Source: Larix kaempferi
Lineage: Eukaryota > Streptophyta > Pinopsida > Pinales > Pinaceae
Direction: 5' to 3'
Length of the DNA: 64,000 nt
Assembly: GCA_027924585.1 (NCBI GenBank)
Contig: BSBM01000636.1
Location: forward strand, 5,224,001 to 5,288,000
In this document: piece by piece, positions 48,901 to 61,898 of the stretch
Numbering within the stretch: the first letter of the stretch is position 1
How the letters are laid out: every line of letters starts with the position of its first letter
The notes under the pieces: model-generated
Told to the model about the DNA's origin: nothing
The model's database searches: none
Seen by the model: the letters and a program-made list of their open reading frames with translations, nothing else
Position numbers and translations under genes: made by a program

Positions 48901-51514
48901 CATCTGATAAATTAGAAGATGTTATGATATTACAAATAAGATCATCTTCAGTTTCTTTTTTAAAGTTAGAACTTTGTTCAAGGGTTAAAATAGGTTGAAT
49001 GATTTCTTCATCATTTTCCTCAAACCATGAAGGGACCTCTGAATCAGTAGAAGGTTTGGCTGGTGGATAAAGGGTGAGTCGTTTGGTGGAATCTCCATAA
49101 GAAATAGTCATATTACCAGATCGACACTCAATATATGCATCAGCTGTAGCTAGCCATGGTCGACCTAAAATTAAAGGATACCCTCCTAGACTTGTTTTAG
49201 GTTGTAATATCATAAAATTTGCTGGGTATTCCCAGGAGTCTACTGATATTGTTATATCTTCTAAAATCCCTTCCGGTTCAACTGTGGATCTATCAGCAAG
49301 TTGAAGCACAGTAGGGGTAGGTCGCATGTTATTCAATTGAAGTTTTTGCATGGTGTCTTTTGTCATCACATTAATAGCAGCCCCTAAATCTATCAAAGTG
49401 TTGGGAATATAAATTTTGTTGATATTAACATTAACAACTGGACTTCCTGGATCTAGATATTTCATCATGAAAGTTTTACCTAACATTAAATCAACCAACT
49501 TTCCAATTACATGAACAGTTGGAGGATCTCTCGCTTTTCTTCCAGGTTTCTTTAAACATAATTCCCGAATAGCCTTCGTATAAATGGGAACATCCTTTAT
49601 AGCTTGTACCAAAGGAATTTTAACACATAAATTTTGTAATTCACCAAGAAAGTCGAATTCAGGTTGTTCTATAGGTTTTTCTATTTTTAGCCTTTCTGGA
49701 TAAGGCGGAGAAGGAGTCACTATCAATCCAGAAGATTGAGACTGGATGTTCTCTTTAGGAACAACTTTAACTGGCAATGTACGATCATCAGGAGAAGATT
49801 CGTCTTCATCATCTTGTTCTTGGATGACCGGAGAAGTTTGTCTAAGTGTCTTTCCTGATCGTAATTGTACATCCTGGCATTCTAATGGAGAAATACTATA
49901 TGTTGGAAAACCGAGAAAACCAGGGTAACTTGGTATCTCTGTATTATAAGTAGGTTGAGTCACTTTATTATTAGGGTTTGGAATTGGTTGAGAAGGAAGT
50001 TGAATTCTTTGAGGAGGAGGTTGGTTGGTAGGTAACTGAAGTTGTTGCTGATGTTGAAGGGGTTGTTGTTGTTGAGGGGTATATGATTGTGGTTGTTGCA
50101 AATTTCCATATGGTGCAGATCCTTGCCAACCTTGTTGCCAAGGTTGTTGGTGTTGTTGAGGCCACGATTTCCAGAACATGTGTGGATACCATCCTTGTGG
50201 TGGAGGAGGTACACTAGGATAATGAGTATTATTATAATGAGAAGGATCTTTTGTCAGCTGTTGAGGCGGCCATGGTCTTTTTGGGCCAACAAAACATAGT
50301 GGCTCAATTTTCTCACTATTCCCTTCATAAACAGCTTTAATATTAGGTAATGAAGGACACTTACTGGTCTCATGGTCTTGAGTACAAATAGCACAAGTTT
50401 CTATTTTATCAAGTGGACATTCTTTTATGGGATGCTTTTTGCGGCATCTAGAACAAAATATTGCCAATGGCAACTCTTTTTCTTCTCTCTGTTTAACTCT
50501 GAAGGTATCCAATTGAGAACTAAGTGAACTAAGTATATCAGTTTTAAAATCATCTAGAAGATTCCCTATTTCAACTCTAGTAATATTGCTTCCAGAAGTT
50601 TTACTATTGCGGGACAAACCTTCTTTAGTACCCTTACTATTTTTAGAACATTCATCTCGAATACCACGAAGAAAAATGGTTCTCAATGTTTCGACATTTA
50701 GTTGATGTTGTTTAGATCTTTGTAAATTATACTGGAATCGTTCTAAATAATCTTCTAGACTCTCATCCTCCCTTTGATTCATTTTAAAAATTTCTTCCCT
50801 GAGATCCCTTGCTTTACCATAGTCTTGGTATTTCCGAAGAAATGCAGTTCTCATTTGTTCCCAAGTTTGAATAGAGTTACCTCCAAGTCCCATGAACCAA
50901 CGAAGAGCTGATTCCTTGAGAGTGGCTGGAAATAATTTAAGTTTTTGGGCATCCGAAGAGTAGTCATAACTCCTACAAAGGACATCATATTCAAAAAGGA
51001 ATGTGTCTGGATCCTCACTAGTCAACCCATGAAAGTTAGGTAATGCTGAAGGTGGGATGTTTTTCATTTGAACAGTCCCTTCACCATTTTGTATAGGAAA
51101 CGCGAAAGTGATGGGTTCCTGTGGATTCTCTCCTTCTTGTTATGCCATGTTACTAGGAGTTCCTACTACTACTTGTGTTGAAGAAGAAGAATCAAGCTCG
51201 GGAATAGGGTTCCCAGAATCGCTAGCAACCTCGGAAATAAGAGGGTTTGTATAGGTCGTAAATACTATACCACTATGTATTTCTATCTCAGGGGAAAAAA
51301 GTTCCTCTAAATTTTGTTGGCTCTGAGAGCTTTGTCCACTTATAAGATTTTCTGAAACTATGGGAGAATCTATCCTGTTTAATTCTTGTCCTTCGATTTG
51401 TGATTCTTGAGGAGTACCTCCTACCGAGTTTCTAGTTCTTGATAAATTGTTCACAACTTGCGTAGCATTTACTACTTTGCGAAATCGTCCTTTGGAATCT
51501 CTAGGTCTATTCAT
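45917..51514 (-). pseudogene. Gag-pol polyprotein frame of the Athila-like element (two in-frame stops)
   Basis: One frame of 1866 codons, broken by TAA at 51140-51142 and TGA at 47108-47110. Gag: ALPNFHGLTSEDPDTFLFEY and LRWFMGLGGNSIQTWEQMRT, then two fingers CSRCRKKHPIKEC and CAICTQDHETSKC near residues 350-380 and a Gln/Pro-rich stretch. Protease: LIDLGAAINVM near residue 706. Reverse transcriptase: FSFLDEFSGYNQI, TFQRAVLGIF, VYMDDFTVYG near residue 1130. RNase H: ISTDASDLAIGAVLGQ, TEKEFLAVVHAINKF, HTDHAAIKYLM. Integrase: HHCC with CDICQRMG, then CTDYVTKWVEA, IVTDNGAQFTS and NGQVEVTNKVLE (DDE). The C terminus (VNGHRLRLYRR) has no chromodomain. The TGA falls between RNase H and integrase in a CpG context, consistent with CGA-to-TGA deamination. 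Confidence 0.9.
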
Positions 51515-51617
51515 TCATACTGTTCTTTCTATTCCAAAGAAATATTGTGCAAAAATAGTTGGCTTCTCAACTATCCTTAAAGGTTAAGACAAACTAAGAT
51601 ACTTACTCCTTAGTGTC

Positions 51618-51635
51618 TCCCCGGCAACGGCGCCA
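51618..51635 (-). other. Primer-binding site
   Basis: TGGCGCCGTTGCCGGGGA on the minus strand, starting four bases after the 5' LTR end. It begins TGG, as expected for complementarity to a tRNA 3' CCA. The sequence is of the type found in plant Athila-like elements and is usually assigned to tRNA-Asp; the tRNA assignment is from memory. Confidence 0.8.
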
Positions 51636-51639
51636 AAAA

Positions 51640-53604
51640 TGATGGTTAATTTATTTGTCTCAAAGTATGGGTGTATTTATTTGAGATTCAATTAATTCAT
51701 TTAATATTGTCAACCCGGATAAATTCGTTTAGGCTTATGAGACACTCACACCGTATGTGCAAAGTAATACTTAGTTAATCCTAAAATATAAATACAAAAT
51801 ATAAATTATAAAGTAGAACTAAATTAGGAAAAGTATAATTAATTAGACTAAAAATATGTTATATTAACTCTTATTACTCCTATGTGAAACTACTTAATAT
51901 ATTTAATTTTCTTATGCATATATGAAAATAAAATAAATATTGATAAAAAAAAACTTAACAAACTAAAACAACGTTATAAAAATATTATTATATTTAATTT
52001 TCTTATGCATATATGAAAATAAAATAAATATTGATAAAAACAAACTTAACAAACTAAAACAACTTTATAAAAATATTATTATTAAAAATCAAAGCAAATA
52101 AACTTAATAAACTAACTATGAGTTTTTTTAAGAAAATAAAGAGTTATGCAAAGTGTAGAATAGTCTAAATTCCAGCCTCTACGTACTATAACAACAAGCT
52201 ATTTCTTTTAATTACAAAATAAATTAATTAACAGATATTAATTAATTATTGTATTTATGTTATTTGATAAGAACGAGTCAATAAGGATTTTAGGTCTTTT
52301 TTAATAAACAAATGTATAATGAATCTTTTATACGTTGTACAGGATTGGACTATATGCTATTGTAATCTATGCAAAGTAAAAGAATGAACCGGTGGAAGTT
52401 TCTTAAGTGATTATACAGGCACATTAAAATAGATCGTTTGCATAAAGACCGTAAACGAAAGTTGAGATAAATGATAATATTCAATTGTTCAAAACGTTAG
52501 ATGGTGTTAAACAAAATAAAGACTGAAGTGAAATTGATTTCAAACTATCAAAAACCGAATGTTGTCTACAGTCATTAGTTCACCGGTGGCGATTCTTTAG
52601 CTCTGAAGGTGAGTTATAGCTTCTGTAGCAAAATAAATTCTATTGGAATTAAAACAGAATTCACACCATATCATAAATAATTAACTTACAGTGGCGTATC
52701 AAGAGTTAAACCCAGCTCTTTTGTATGCTGTGATTATTTAGTTCTTATTGTGTGAATATAAGAATTATAAAATAAAACTACCATACTGAATAAAAGATAA
52801 CAATTGGAACAGAAAATTGAAACTATCACACTGAATTGAAAATAAGATTTGAAACAGAAAACAACAAGGATGGACTTACTGTTCCAGAGTGGGCCCCCTC
52901 TGAAAGAAGTCTTGCTCACGTCTTCACCAGAATCAACACAGGATAGATGACAAAACTACTAATCGCAATAGTGACAAAGTTTCTTTTAATATATATTCTG
53001 CAGTCCCTTATTCCAACAATCGACTGCCTATATATACAAACAAAGAGCATCTAATCCTTTAATGAAATACGTAACAGAACTGTTTCTGTATTAATTACAT
53101 AACTGGTGTCTTATACAGATCACCGTATATCAAAACAATGCATTAAATGTAAAACTGCGTTTGTTGCCACTTCATGAGTGTTGTGCAAGATTCTTGGAAG
53201 TTGTTTGATCAAGATTAAATCGTAGCAACTTCTCACAATGAGATACCCACTTCAACGAGTGTTCTGCAAGATTCCTGGAAGTTGTTTAACCGAATATTTA
53301 CTGCTGAATAACCAATAGATAATCAAACTACCATGCCACGACTAATAGCTCGAATTTTTGGTAGCATATCTCCCATCGCATCTTCTTTTAAAAACCTGTC
53401 TTAAACCTTGCAGAAATATTTCATAAAAAGACAACATTAACCTTTAAATACTAACTTTTATTATCTAAATAAGAATTAACTATTATGACTCACACATAAC
53501 ATTAGGAAGAGTTCTGAAAACAGTTGGAGGTAGGAAAATAGGGAAAATATGTACATATGCAGGGTGAAAATGAGTAAATAATATGTCAATTTGGAGGCTC
53601 ATCA
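51640..53604 (-). repeat. 5' LTR (1965 bp)
   Basis: The partner of 41672-43636, same length, about five substitutions (for example near 51950, 52978, 52990, 53301 and 53586). In element orientation it precedes the primer-binding site, so it would drive transcription. Confidence 0.95.
53029..53036 (-). promoter_or_regulatory. Candidate TATA box of the 5' LTR
   Basis: TATATATA followed by GGCAG on the minus strand, about 570 bp into the LTR. It is the clearest TATA motif seen there. A transcription start about 30 bp downstream is inferred from position only. Confidence 0.35.
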
Positions 53605-55053
53605 ATAGAACCATGAGCATTATTGGTGGAACCATGAGCACTGTCTGTGGAACCATGAGAGCTAGTTATGGAACCATGAGCATTATTGGTGGAACCCTGA
53701 GCATTGTTGGTGGAACCATGAGCTCTATTTATGGAACCATGAGTGTTGTTGGTGGAACCATGAGCATTGTTGGCAGAACCATGAGCATTGTTGGCGGAAC
53801 CATGAGCTCTAGTTATGGAACCATAAGCATTGTTGGCGGAACCATTAGCATTGTCTGTGGAACCATGAGATCTAGTTATGGAACCATGAGCTCTATTTAT
53901 GGAACCATGAGAATTTTTAGGGTAACCATGAGCACTGTCTGTGGAACCATGAGAGCTAGTTATGGAACCATGAACATTATTGATGGAACCATGAGCATTG
54001 TTGGTGGAACCATGAGCTCTATTTATGGAACCATGAGCATTGTTGGTGGAACCATGAGCTCTAGTTATGGAACCATGAGCATTGTTGGTGGAACCATGAG
54101 CATTGTCGGTGGAACCATGAGATCTAGTTATGGAACCATAAGCTCTATTTATGGAACCATGAGAATTTTTGGGGGAAATATGAGCTTTAGTTATGGAACC
54201 ATGATATCTAGTTATAGAACCATGAGCATTATTGGTGGAACCATGAGCACTGTCTGTGGAACCATGAGAGCTAGTTATGGAACCATGAGCACTGTCTGTG
54301 GAACCATGAGAGCTAGTTATGGAACCATGAGCATTATTGGTGGAACCCTAAGCACTGTTGGTGGAACCATGAGCTCTATTTATGGAACCATGAGCGTTGT
54401 TGGTGGAACCATGAGCTCTAGTTATGAAACCATGAGCGCTGTTGGTGGAACCATGAGCGTTGTTGGCGGAACCATGAGCATTGTTGGTGGAACCATGAGC
54501 GTTGTTGGCGGAACCATGAGCATTGTTGGTGGAACCATGAGCTCTAGTTATGGAACCATGAGCATTGTTGGCGGAACCATTAGCATTGTTCGTGGAACCA
54601 TGAGATCTAGTTATGGAACCATGGGAATTTTTTGGGTAACCATGAGCACTATCCATGGAACCATGAGAGCTAGTTATGGAACCATGAACATTATTGGTGG
54701 AACCATGAGCATTGTTGGTGGAACCATGAGCATTGTTGGCGGAACCATGAGCTCTAGTTATGGAACCATGAGCGTTGTTGGTGGAACCATTAGCACTGTC
54801 CATGGAACCATGAGATCCAGTTATGGAACCATGAGCTCTATTTATGGAACCATGACAATTTTTTGGGGAACCATGAGCACTGTCCATGGAACCATGAGAG
54901 CTAGTTATGGAACGATGAACATTATTGGTTGAACCATGAGAATTGTTGGTGGAACCATGAGCTCTATTTATGGAACCATGAGCGTTGCTGGTGGAACCAT
55001 GAGCGTTGTTGGTGGGGCCATGAGAATTGTTGGTGGAACCATGAGTGTTGTTG
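53605..55053 (+). repeat. 21 bp minisatellite, plus orientation (right TIR, outer part of main block)
   Basis: The continuation of the 39930-41671 array beyond the LTR element; its first five bases are the retrotransposon target duplication. About 69 units, the mirror of part of 31881-35003. Confidence 0.95.
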
Positions 55054-55442
55054 AACTCTAAGCTAGGATTTTGGAGGTAGGGAGTTGTGAGATAACTCCT
55101 CCAAGATCACTCAAACTTGTCAAACATAGGTGTCTTTCATAAGGGAGTAAATCCAACACTGTAAGGGTGTGGCCGAGAAGCTCCTCTAACATAGGACTCA
55201 AGCACGAGGTCATGTGAGGTTGAATTGCAGAGAGATCCCTCCAATACCCAATCGATCATCAACCAGGTATTTTGCGTGTATGAGGAATTTCAACAATACA
55301 AAGTGTTGTTGTATAGTTTTGGGCTCAGTTACCCTTCCCATACACATGATTTTGACCTGTGACTGTTCCCCCGGACTCAGTCTACTTATTGGTTCCATAA
55401 AATTCCATATCGAATTTTGAACCCGCTAAAAATTCCTAGTTT
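55054..55442. other. Unique spacer between opposed minisatellite blocks (right TIR)
   Basis: The inverted copy of 31492-31880 with very few differences. It separates plus- from minus-oriented arrays. Confidence 0.85.
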
Positions 55443-56299
55443 TTCCACCAACAATGTTCATGGTTCCATAAATAGAGCTCATGGTTCCACTAACAATGCT
55501 CATGGTTCCATAGATATAGCTCATGGTTCCCCCAATAGTGCTCATTGTTCCACCAATAATGTTCATGGTTCCATAACTAGATCTCATGGTTCCATAACTA
55601 AAGCTCATGGTTCCCCCAACAATTCTCATGGTTCCATAAATAGAGCTCATGGTTCCACCAACAATTCTCATGCATCCACCAATAATGTTCATGGTTCCAT
55701 AAATAGAGCTCATGGTTCCACAGATAGTGCTCATGGTTCCACCAATAATGTTCATGGTTCCATAACTAGAGCTCATGGTTCCACCAACAATGCTCATCGT
55801 TCCACCAATAATGTTCATGGTTCCATAAATAGATCTCATGGTTCCATAACTAAAGCTCATGGTTCCCCCAACAATTCTCATGGTTCCATAAATAGAGCTC
55901 ATGGTTCCACCAACAATGCTCATGGTTCCACCAATAATGCTCATGGTTCCATAAATAGAGCTCATGGTTCCATAACTAAAGCGCATGGTTCCACCAATAA
56001 TGCTCATGGTTCTATCAATAGAGATCATGGTTCTACCAACAATGTTCATAAATAGAGCTCACAGTTCCACCAACTATGCTCATGGTTCCATAGATAGAGT
56101 TTATGGTTCCACCAATAGTGCTCATGGTTCCACCAATAGTGCTCATGGTTCCACCAATAATGTGCATGGTTCCATAACTAGATCTCATGGTTCCATAACT
56201 AAAGCTCATGGTTCCCCCAACAATTCTCATGGTTCCATAAATAGAGCTCATGGTTCCACCAACAATGCTCATGGTTCCACCAATAATGATCATAGTTCC
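55443..56299 (-). repeat. 21 bp minisatellite, minus orientation (right TIR)
   Basis: The mirror of 30635-31491, about 40 units, almost identical unit by unit. Confidence 0.95.
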
Positions 56300-56446
56300 A
56301 GCTCTGTTTATGGAACAATGAGCATTGTTGGTGGAACCATGAGCTCTATTTATTGAACCATGAGCATTGTTGGTGGAACAATGAGCTCTATTTACGGAAC
56401 CATGAACATTGTTGGTGGAACCATGAACAATGTAGGTGGAACCATG
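56300..56446 (+). repeat. 21 bp minisatellite, plus orientation, outer block (right TIR)
   Basis: The mirror of 30488-30634, about seven units. It ends at GGTGGAACCATGTAAAATG, where the unique part of the TIR starts. Confidence 0.9.
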
Positions 56447-57364
56447 TAAAATGCATACAACACCATGTGTAGTCGATGCAATCAATCCAGGTGGAAATCC
56501 ATGTTTCAATCACTTGATGCCATAACTCCTTCCTGCTATTAGAGCTAGGGAAGTGTAGATGTCGGGACTCAATATTAGTTTTGATTCACTATATGGCGGT
56601 ATTCAATGCCAAGAGTAGATCCCCAAGAAGGAGGTTATGATCCCCACTAGCTGATAGAAAGTCACACGTTGCCAATATCTGGGAGCCCATAACTACTGGT
56701 CAATACCTGTCTGTGGGTCAATGCTTATAATCAGTTGATCCAATTTTTTCCTCTGTTTTCAGTTGTGGCTTGAGTGGTTGGCTTAGATTACATACAGTTA
56801 AGTCGAATAATGCTAAACTCAAGTTAGCATTACTTGGTAACATTTAATGTTTACTAACTTCAAGATTTCGTAGAGAGGGTATGCTCAACACCACAACTGC
56901 GTACACTCGTCATGACCACATGTCAATTTGCATGCATTATGCATTTCATACATCTAAGTACATGAAAATTCTTTGAACCTCGTCCTCAAGAACCTGAGCG
57001 TCTTCCACCTTCGAATGCACCTCCACATCCCTCCACATGCACTGTGCATTCTCTATATGTCTAGAACAACCATTTCTAGTTATTTTTTAGTGAAGGTCTG
57101 AACTCTAGCCACTGTTTGAGGTGTTCGTGACTCCGCTTCATTGTGCTCTTTCACTCGTTCCCACAATCATCCCCATCTTTATTTCTCGTGAAAATCCTAG
57201 CTTCTAATCTATTAGTCGTAGTTTCAATTCTCGTCGATTCAAATTCATCTCTTCTCCTTCAGTTTTTGGTAATTCGCAGGAATTTTTGTTGTATTTGGGT
57301 TTAATTATGAAGGCACCCAAGAAAAATATGGTTTGAAACTGTGTTGATACTGCCTGTGTCTTCC

Positions 57365-57542
57365 ATGGAACAGATGGCATTGTCTTGCATTTCAAGTGGC
57401 GATGTTGGTGCAAAGAATGCCTCAATGTCTCTGGCTTCGCCTTTGTATTTGGGAAGGATCCCTTCAAAGGCAACGCAGGTCCATTGTTGGCAGTTGAGGT
57501 CTGGAGCACGAGGTCATCTCGAGTGTGGTCGAAAGCCTCAAG
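57365..57542 (+). pseudogene. Possible captured first exon with plastid-transit-like peptide (right TIR)
   Basis: ATG at 57365 (MEQMALSCISSG) or 57374; 59 codons plus one base, then a donor CAAG/GTAAAA at 57542/57543. The composition (Ala/Ser/Gly with scattered Arg/Lys) suggests an organelle transit peptide. No second exon is recognised; a short open piece near 58215-58283 (LERGQYGLRPEF) could be one but I cannot support it. Other small open frames at 58315-58533, 58693-58911 and 59278-59514 resemble nothing I know. Confidence 0.3.
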
Positions 57543-60349
57543 GTAAAAATTTCATCCTAAATCGTTCCCTCAATTTCTTGAATTTATATTTTATGCCTTT
57601 CTTTTGAATTACTAGCAAGGTTAAAGGAATACGTTGGATGAATTTATTCGTCGAGGCTTAGTGCAATGTGTAACCTTGGACCAATCCATATGTTTGTTTT
57701 CAATATATGATTTGTTCATCGACTGCTGTTGTGATTAGGAAACAAGAGAAAACGACTGAGAGGAGCTTGAAATTCGAATGAACAAAGACCTTTGATATAG
57801 CTAAAAGGTTTAGAGTAACCTGATTTCCACGCATTCTCAAAACATATTATTCTTTTCGTTGCATGGATTATTTCTTTGTTGCAATGGTAGGTCTCACAAA
57901 ATATTATGTGTTCAAGACTATATGGAGTGAGATTAGTGAAAAATCATGAAGGCGTCTCCATCAACATCTGGATTTCTCACAAGCAAGTTGTACATGAGCG
58001 GTTTTCAAAACACATTTAAATGTATGATTCTTACATGCACTCGATATATAATTTTATTTTTTTTCTTTTTATTATGAGAATTTAACTACCTTAAATCCAT
58101 AGAAATTGAGATCCTTTTGTACAAGTAATAACACCATGTGTTTGTATACGCATCCATCATGCCTGCTTGGCATCTTGGCCGTGCTCCTTAAATTTTATGG
58201 ATGCAAACTTTACAGGTATGCTTTGCAAACTTCATTCCTGTAGCGTTGGAGAGAGGCCAATATGGTCTACGTCCTGAGTTTTAAACCCTTATTGCATTTA
58301 TGTAATTCTTTTTAATGGGTGACAGAGGAATTTCGACTTGCCTCATGCATGTTTTGACTTATATGAAGGACGAACCACTAGTCCCCTTTGACCAACTCCA
58401 TAAAGGGGTCATAACCGTTGTAAACACTTTGTATTCCTCTATCCAAAACATTTATAAACAACAAATGATTTTTTTTCCCTTTCGAGGGCCTGAACATTGT
58501 CATGGAATTATGAGTTTTAATGTTTATACATAGTGCTTTTGTGAGCTCTAAATATGGGTAGAATGAGCCTTGTTTTGTTTTGTGTTTCGTACAATATGTA
58601 TGTAAATGAACGCTAGTCAATGTTGTTCAACTTCTATAGATTTCAATGAACAATGCATATATTTTATTGGTGATTTGGACCAATGAAATGTCATGGTCAT
58701 TTTCCGTTTTGTTTTTCGTTCAATGCCCTGTATATTCTCATTATCATTTTATTATAACAAATTGGTAGGTAGTTATTGGTTTTTTTCTCCAATTTTGAGG
58801 ATGCCAGATTTAAACCCTAGTGACTTAATCATTTCAATTCAATTCAATTATTTGCTTGTTGGTTATCACAAAAAAAACTCTTTTGTAAAATTAATATTTA
58901 TTGTAAAGTGATTTTGGATCTTCTTTTCAAGGGTCGTTTTATACTTACTTGTATTACACAGTGAATACATGGCATGTTTTATATTTTTCCACTATTAAAT
59001 AATCCTTTTTTCATGAGATCGATATGACCTGAGTACATAAAGATCATATCAATTATGATATTATTGTCTTGTTTATGAAAGTTTATGTTAAACCTCATGC
59101 ATAGCTTATAATACATGTATACCTTTTAAACGATAGTTCAGGTAACTCGTGGGCTATTAGCCTCCATTTCGTATGATTATTCTACATTTCTACTTCTTTT
59201 TTACTATGTATGAGAACATTTACAATTTCAATGTTTTGAGTTAACATGTTCTTTCATGTTTCAATTTCCATAAACGTTTAATAATAATAATAAAAACATT
59301 GTTGGTTCGTGATGTATGATTCTTTGAATCCTACATGTAACAAGGACCTGATATTCAATTCATCGAGAGGCTTCTCCACTGCGTTCATACTTAAGTCTTG
59401 TGTAAACAAGTTAAAGTGCAAAACTACAACGATTCGACCATGAACTAAAGGTAATCCTGTCATCGCACCTGCGTGGTGCCTCTGTCGTTCAGTATTTTGA
59501 AATATATAACACAATTTGTTATGTCTTTTTTTTTAACAATGAAATGTTCAAATAGATTAGTAATTACAATGATGAATTATTTTAAGTGCTTTCTGAAGCC
59601 TTTTGTTTTTTTATAGATCACTAATTACAATGATATTTGTTTTTTTATTTTGCTAAGCTATATCATTCTTATGAGTTTATGACTTCGCAGGGACTTTAAC
59701 CGTTGCTTCTATTTATTTCCCTTGTTTTTCTTTTGGAATAGTGATTAATTCAAGTCAAAACCTTAGTTTCCTCAATTTTAATGCGATGTTGGGTATTATT
59801 GGCATGCTGAGCCATGTTGTGAATGATGTAAGTTTTATGTTCCTTGATTCTCATGTTAAAATAAATATTAATCTTATTTATTTAAAAAGGCATTTTTAGT
59901 AATATTTTAATAAAAAATAATTATAAATTTAAATTTTATGAAGCTAATTAATACAAATTTTCAAATTAAAATAGCCTTAAGAATAATACAAATTAAATTT
60001 ATTCATTTCAATTATTAATATAAATTTATTCATTTCAACTATTAATATGATGTTTATATAAATTTATTCATTTCAATTATTAATATGATGTTTGATATAT
60101 TTTATGTTCTTTGATTTATCTTAACTTTAATTCAATTATTAATATCACTTTTGATTTATTTTAATCTTAATTATTATCAATATTTGAAATGTTAAAATGA
60201 TGCTTGATATATTTTATTTATTTTAATTTTAATTCAATTATTAATATCATTTTTAATAATAATAAATATTCATATTTGAAATAAAAATATTAAAACTTTT
60301 TACTATATTAAATTTTTAATATATATATAATTTGCTCTTTTTATTATTA

Positions 60350-60354
<5 letters not shown>

Positions 60355-60381
<27 letters not shown>
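60355..60381. repeat. (TA)13 microsatellite (right TIR)
   Basis: The counterpart of the 37-unit TA run at 26489-26562. The adjoining AAT/ATT run is also shorter. Confidence 0.95.
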
Positions 60382-60385
<4 letters not shown>

Positions 60386-60768
60386 CAACAAATCTCATAT
60401 AATTTTTCATAATTTTAACTTTTTTGATATCACCATTTTTTTATAAATAGTACATTATAACTTCTTTCATACTCAAAATAAGAAAAAAAATATTACAACT
60501 TTTCAATCAAAAAATATTATAATTATAAATCAAAATTACAATTCAAAATTAGTTTCACATAACTAACTTATTTATTTTTTACATAAATTCCTTGTGCTCA
60601 AAATGCTCCCCCAACCATATTACATGAATTAAATGGTGATGCCCATGAGCCTTGTCAACCATATTACATGAATTAAATGTCATAAGTGGTGGTACCAAAG
60701 CACATTACTAATTTTTGTCACCAATATTTAAATAAATCCACCAAAATTTGTGCAAATTAATTATTTAA

Positions 60769-61145
60769 AGTTTATAACCAAATTTCCCTAAGAATGAAAA
60801 TATAATGCATTTCTTTGAGAGAAATGCCCATATACACCTTGAATCCAAAATTTGTGCAAATTAATAATTTAAATTTTATAATAACCAAATTGCCCCCAAC
60901 ACAACATAGGTTAACACAACACAGGTTAAGAATGAAAATATAATGCATTTCTTTGAGAGAAATGCTCTTAAACACCTTTAATCCAAAATTTGTGCAAATT
61001 AATTATTTAAATTTTATAATAACCAAATTGCCCCCAACCCAACATAGGTTACAACACAAATTAAGAATAAAAATATAATGCATTAGCCCAGGTTAACACA
61101 ACACAGGTTAAGAATGAAAATATAATGCATTTCTTTGAAAGAAAT
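60769..61145. repeat. Direct repeats (right TIR copy)
   Basis: The inverted copy of 25728-26100. AAAATATAATGCATTTCTTT recurs, with one copy truncated before CATTTCTTT near 61076-61084. Confidence 0.8.
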
Positions 61146-61898
61146 ACCCATAAACACCTGTGTTATGTGCATGAATGTTTCCACCAACGTTCCTCCCAAA
61201 TTAGCCACCAAGAGAACCTCAGGGACGGTTTCCCAATGCCATGAACGATGCTCTCATAATTTAAAGCATACTCTCAAAATTTTAGGTTACTCTCCTATGA
61301 TGCTTTCACAAAAGGAACTATGATTAGAGCAAAGAGAAGAGATTGCATATATACATGTGATAGAGTTTTATATCAATAAAATATTATATACTAATTTATT
61401 GCTTGCAGACAACTGTCCATAGAAGTGTTTAGCACAAGAAAACTAATTACACCAACAAGATTTAAATCGTTAAATGTAAGATTCTCAAGCTCTGTACATA
61501 TATTAATACCAATAGTTCCATAATATTATTCATCACTCGCAGTACAATGTTCTATCAGGACGCCAAATTACCAGGTCCCTAGATGCCTTCAGGACGCCTT
61601 CAGTAGTTATTAATATTTGCAGCAGATGGGATTTACCGAACTTCCCCAAATCCAAACACTCCAATGATATTTGTAGTATCAGATTCCATCCAAAGTCACT
61701 GGAGATCTCTTACATTTGTTTGAATTCCAACTGTGTATAACTAAAGGATTGTGGGAAAAGTACATGTCATCCTCACTTCATTTTGAGATTCGCTTCATTC
61801 TACTCATTTGACACACACAACTCACAACGGAGCCCTTTGATCCTTTTGGTAAGGCCTTTGATTTTTTGAGCTAATTTACAGTGTTAGCGTTGAATAAA

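Larger units (their letters stand above)
41672..53604 (-). mobile_element. Athila-like Ty3/gypsy LTR retrotransposon, 11.9 kb
   Basis: It has two 1965 bp LTRs, a 5 bp target duplication, a primer-binding site TGGCGCCGTTGCCGGGGA (51618-51635, minus strand), a polypurine tract GGGGGAGA beside the 3' LTR (43637-43644), a single gag-pol frame and an extra ORF between integrase and the 3' LTR. The protease motif DLGA, gag fingers of the C-x2-C-x3-H-x4-C type, absence of a chromodomain and a third ORF fit the Athila/Tat side of Ty3/gypsy; I saw no second RNase H. The LTRs differ at about five positions, so the insertion is recent. Two nonsense codons in gag-pol make this copy non-autonomous unless they are read through. 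Confidence 0.92.
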
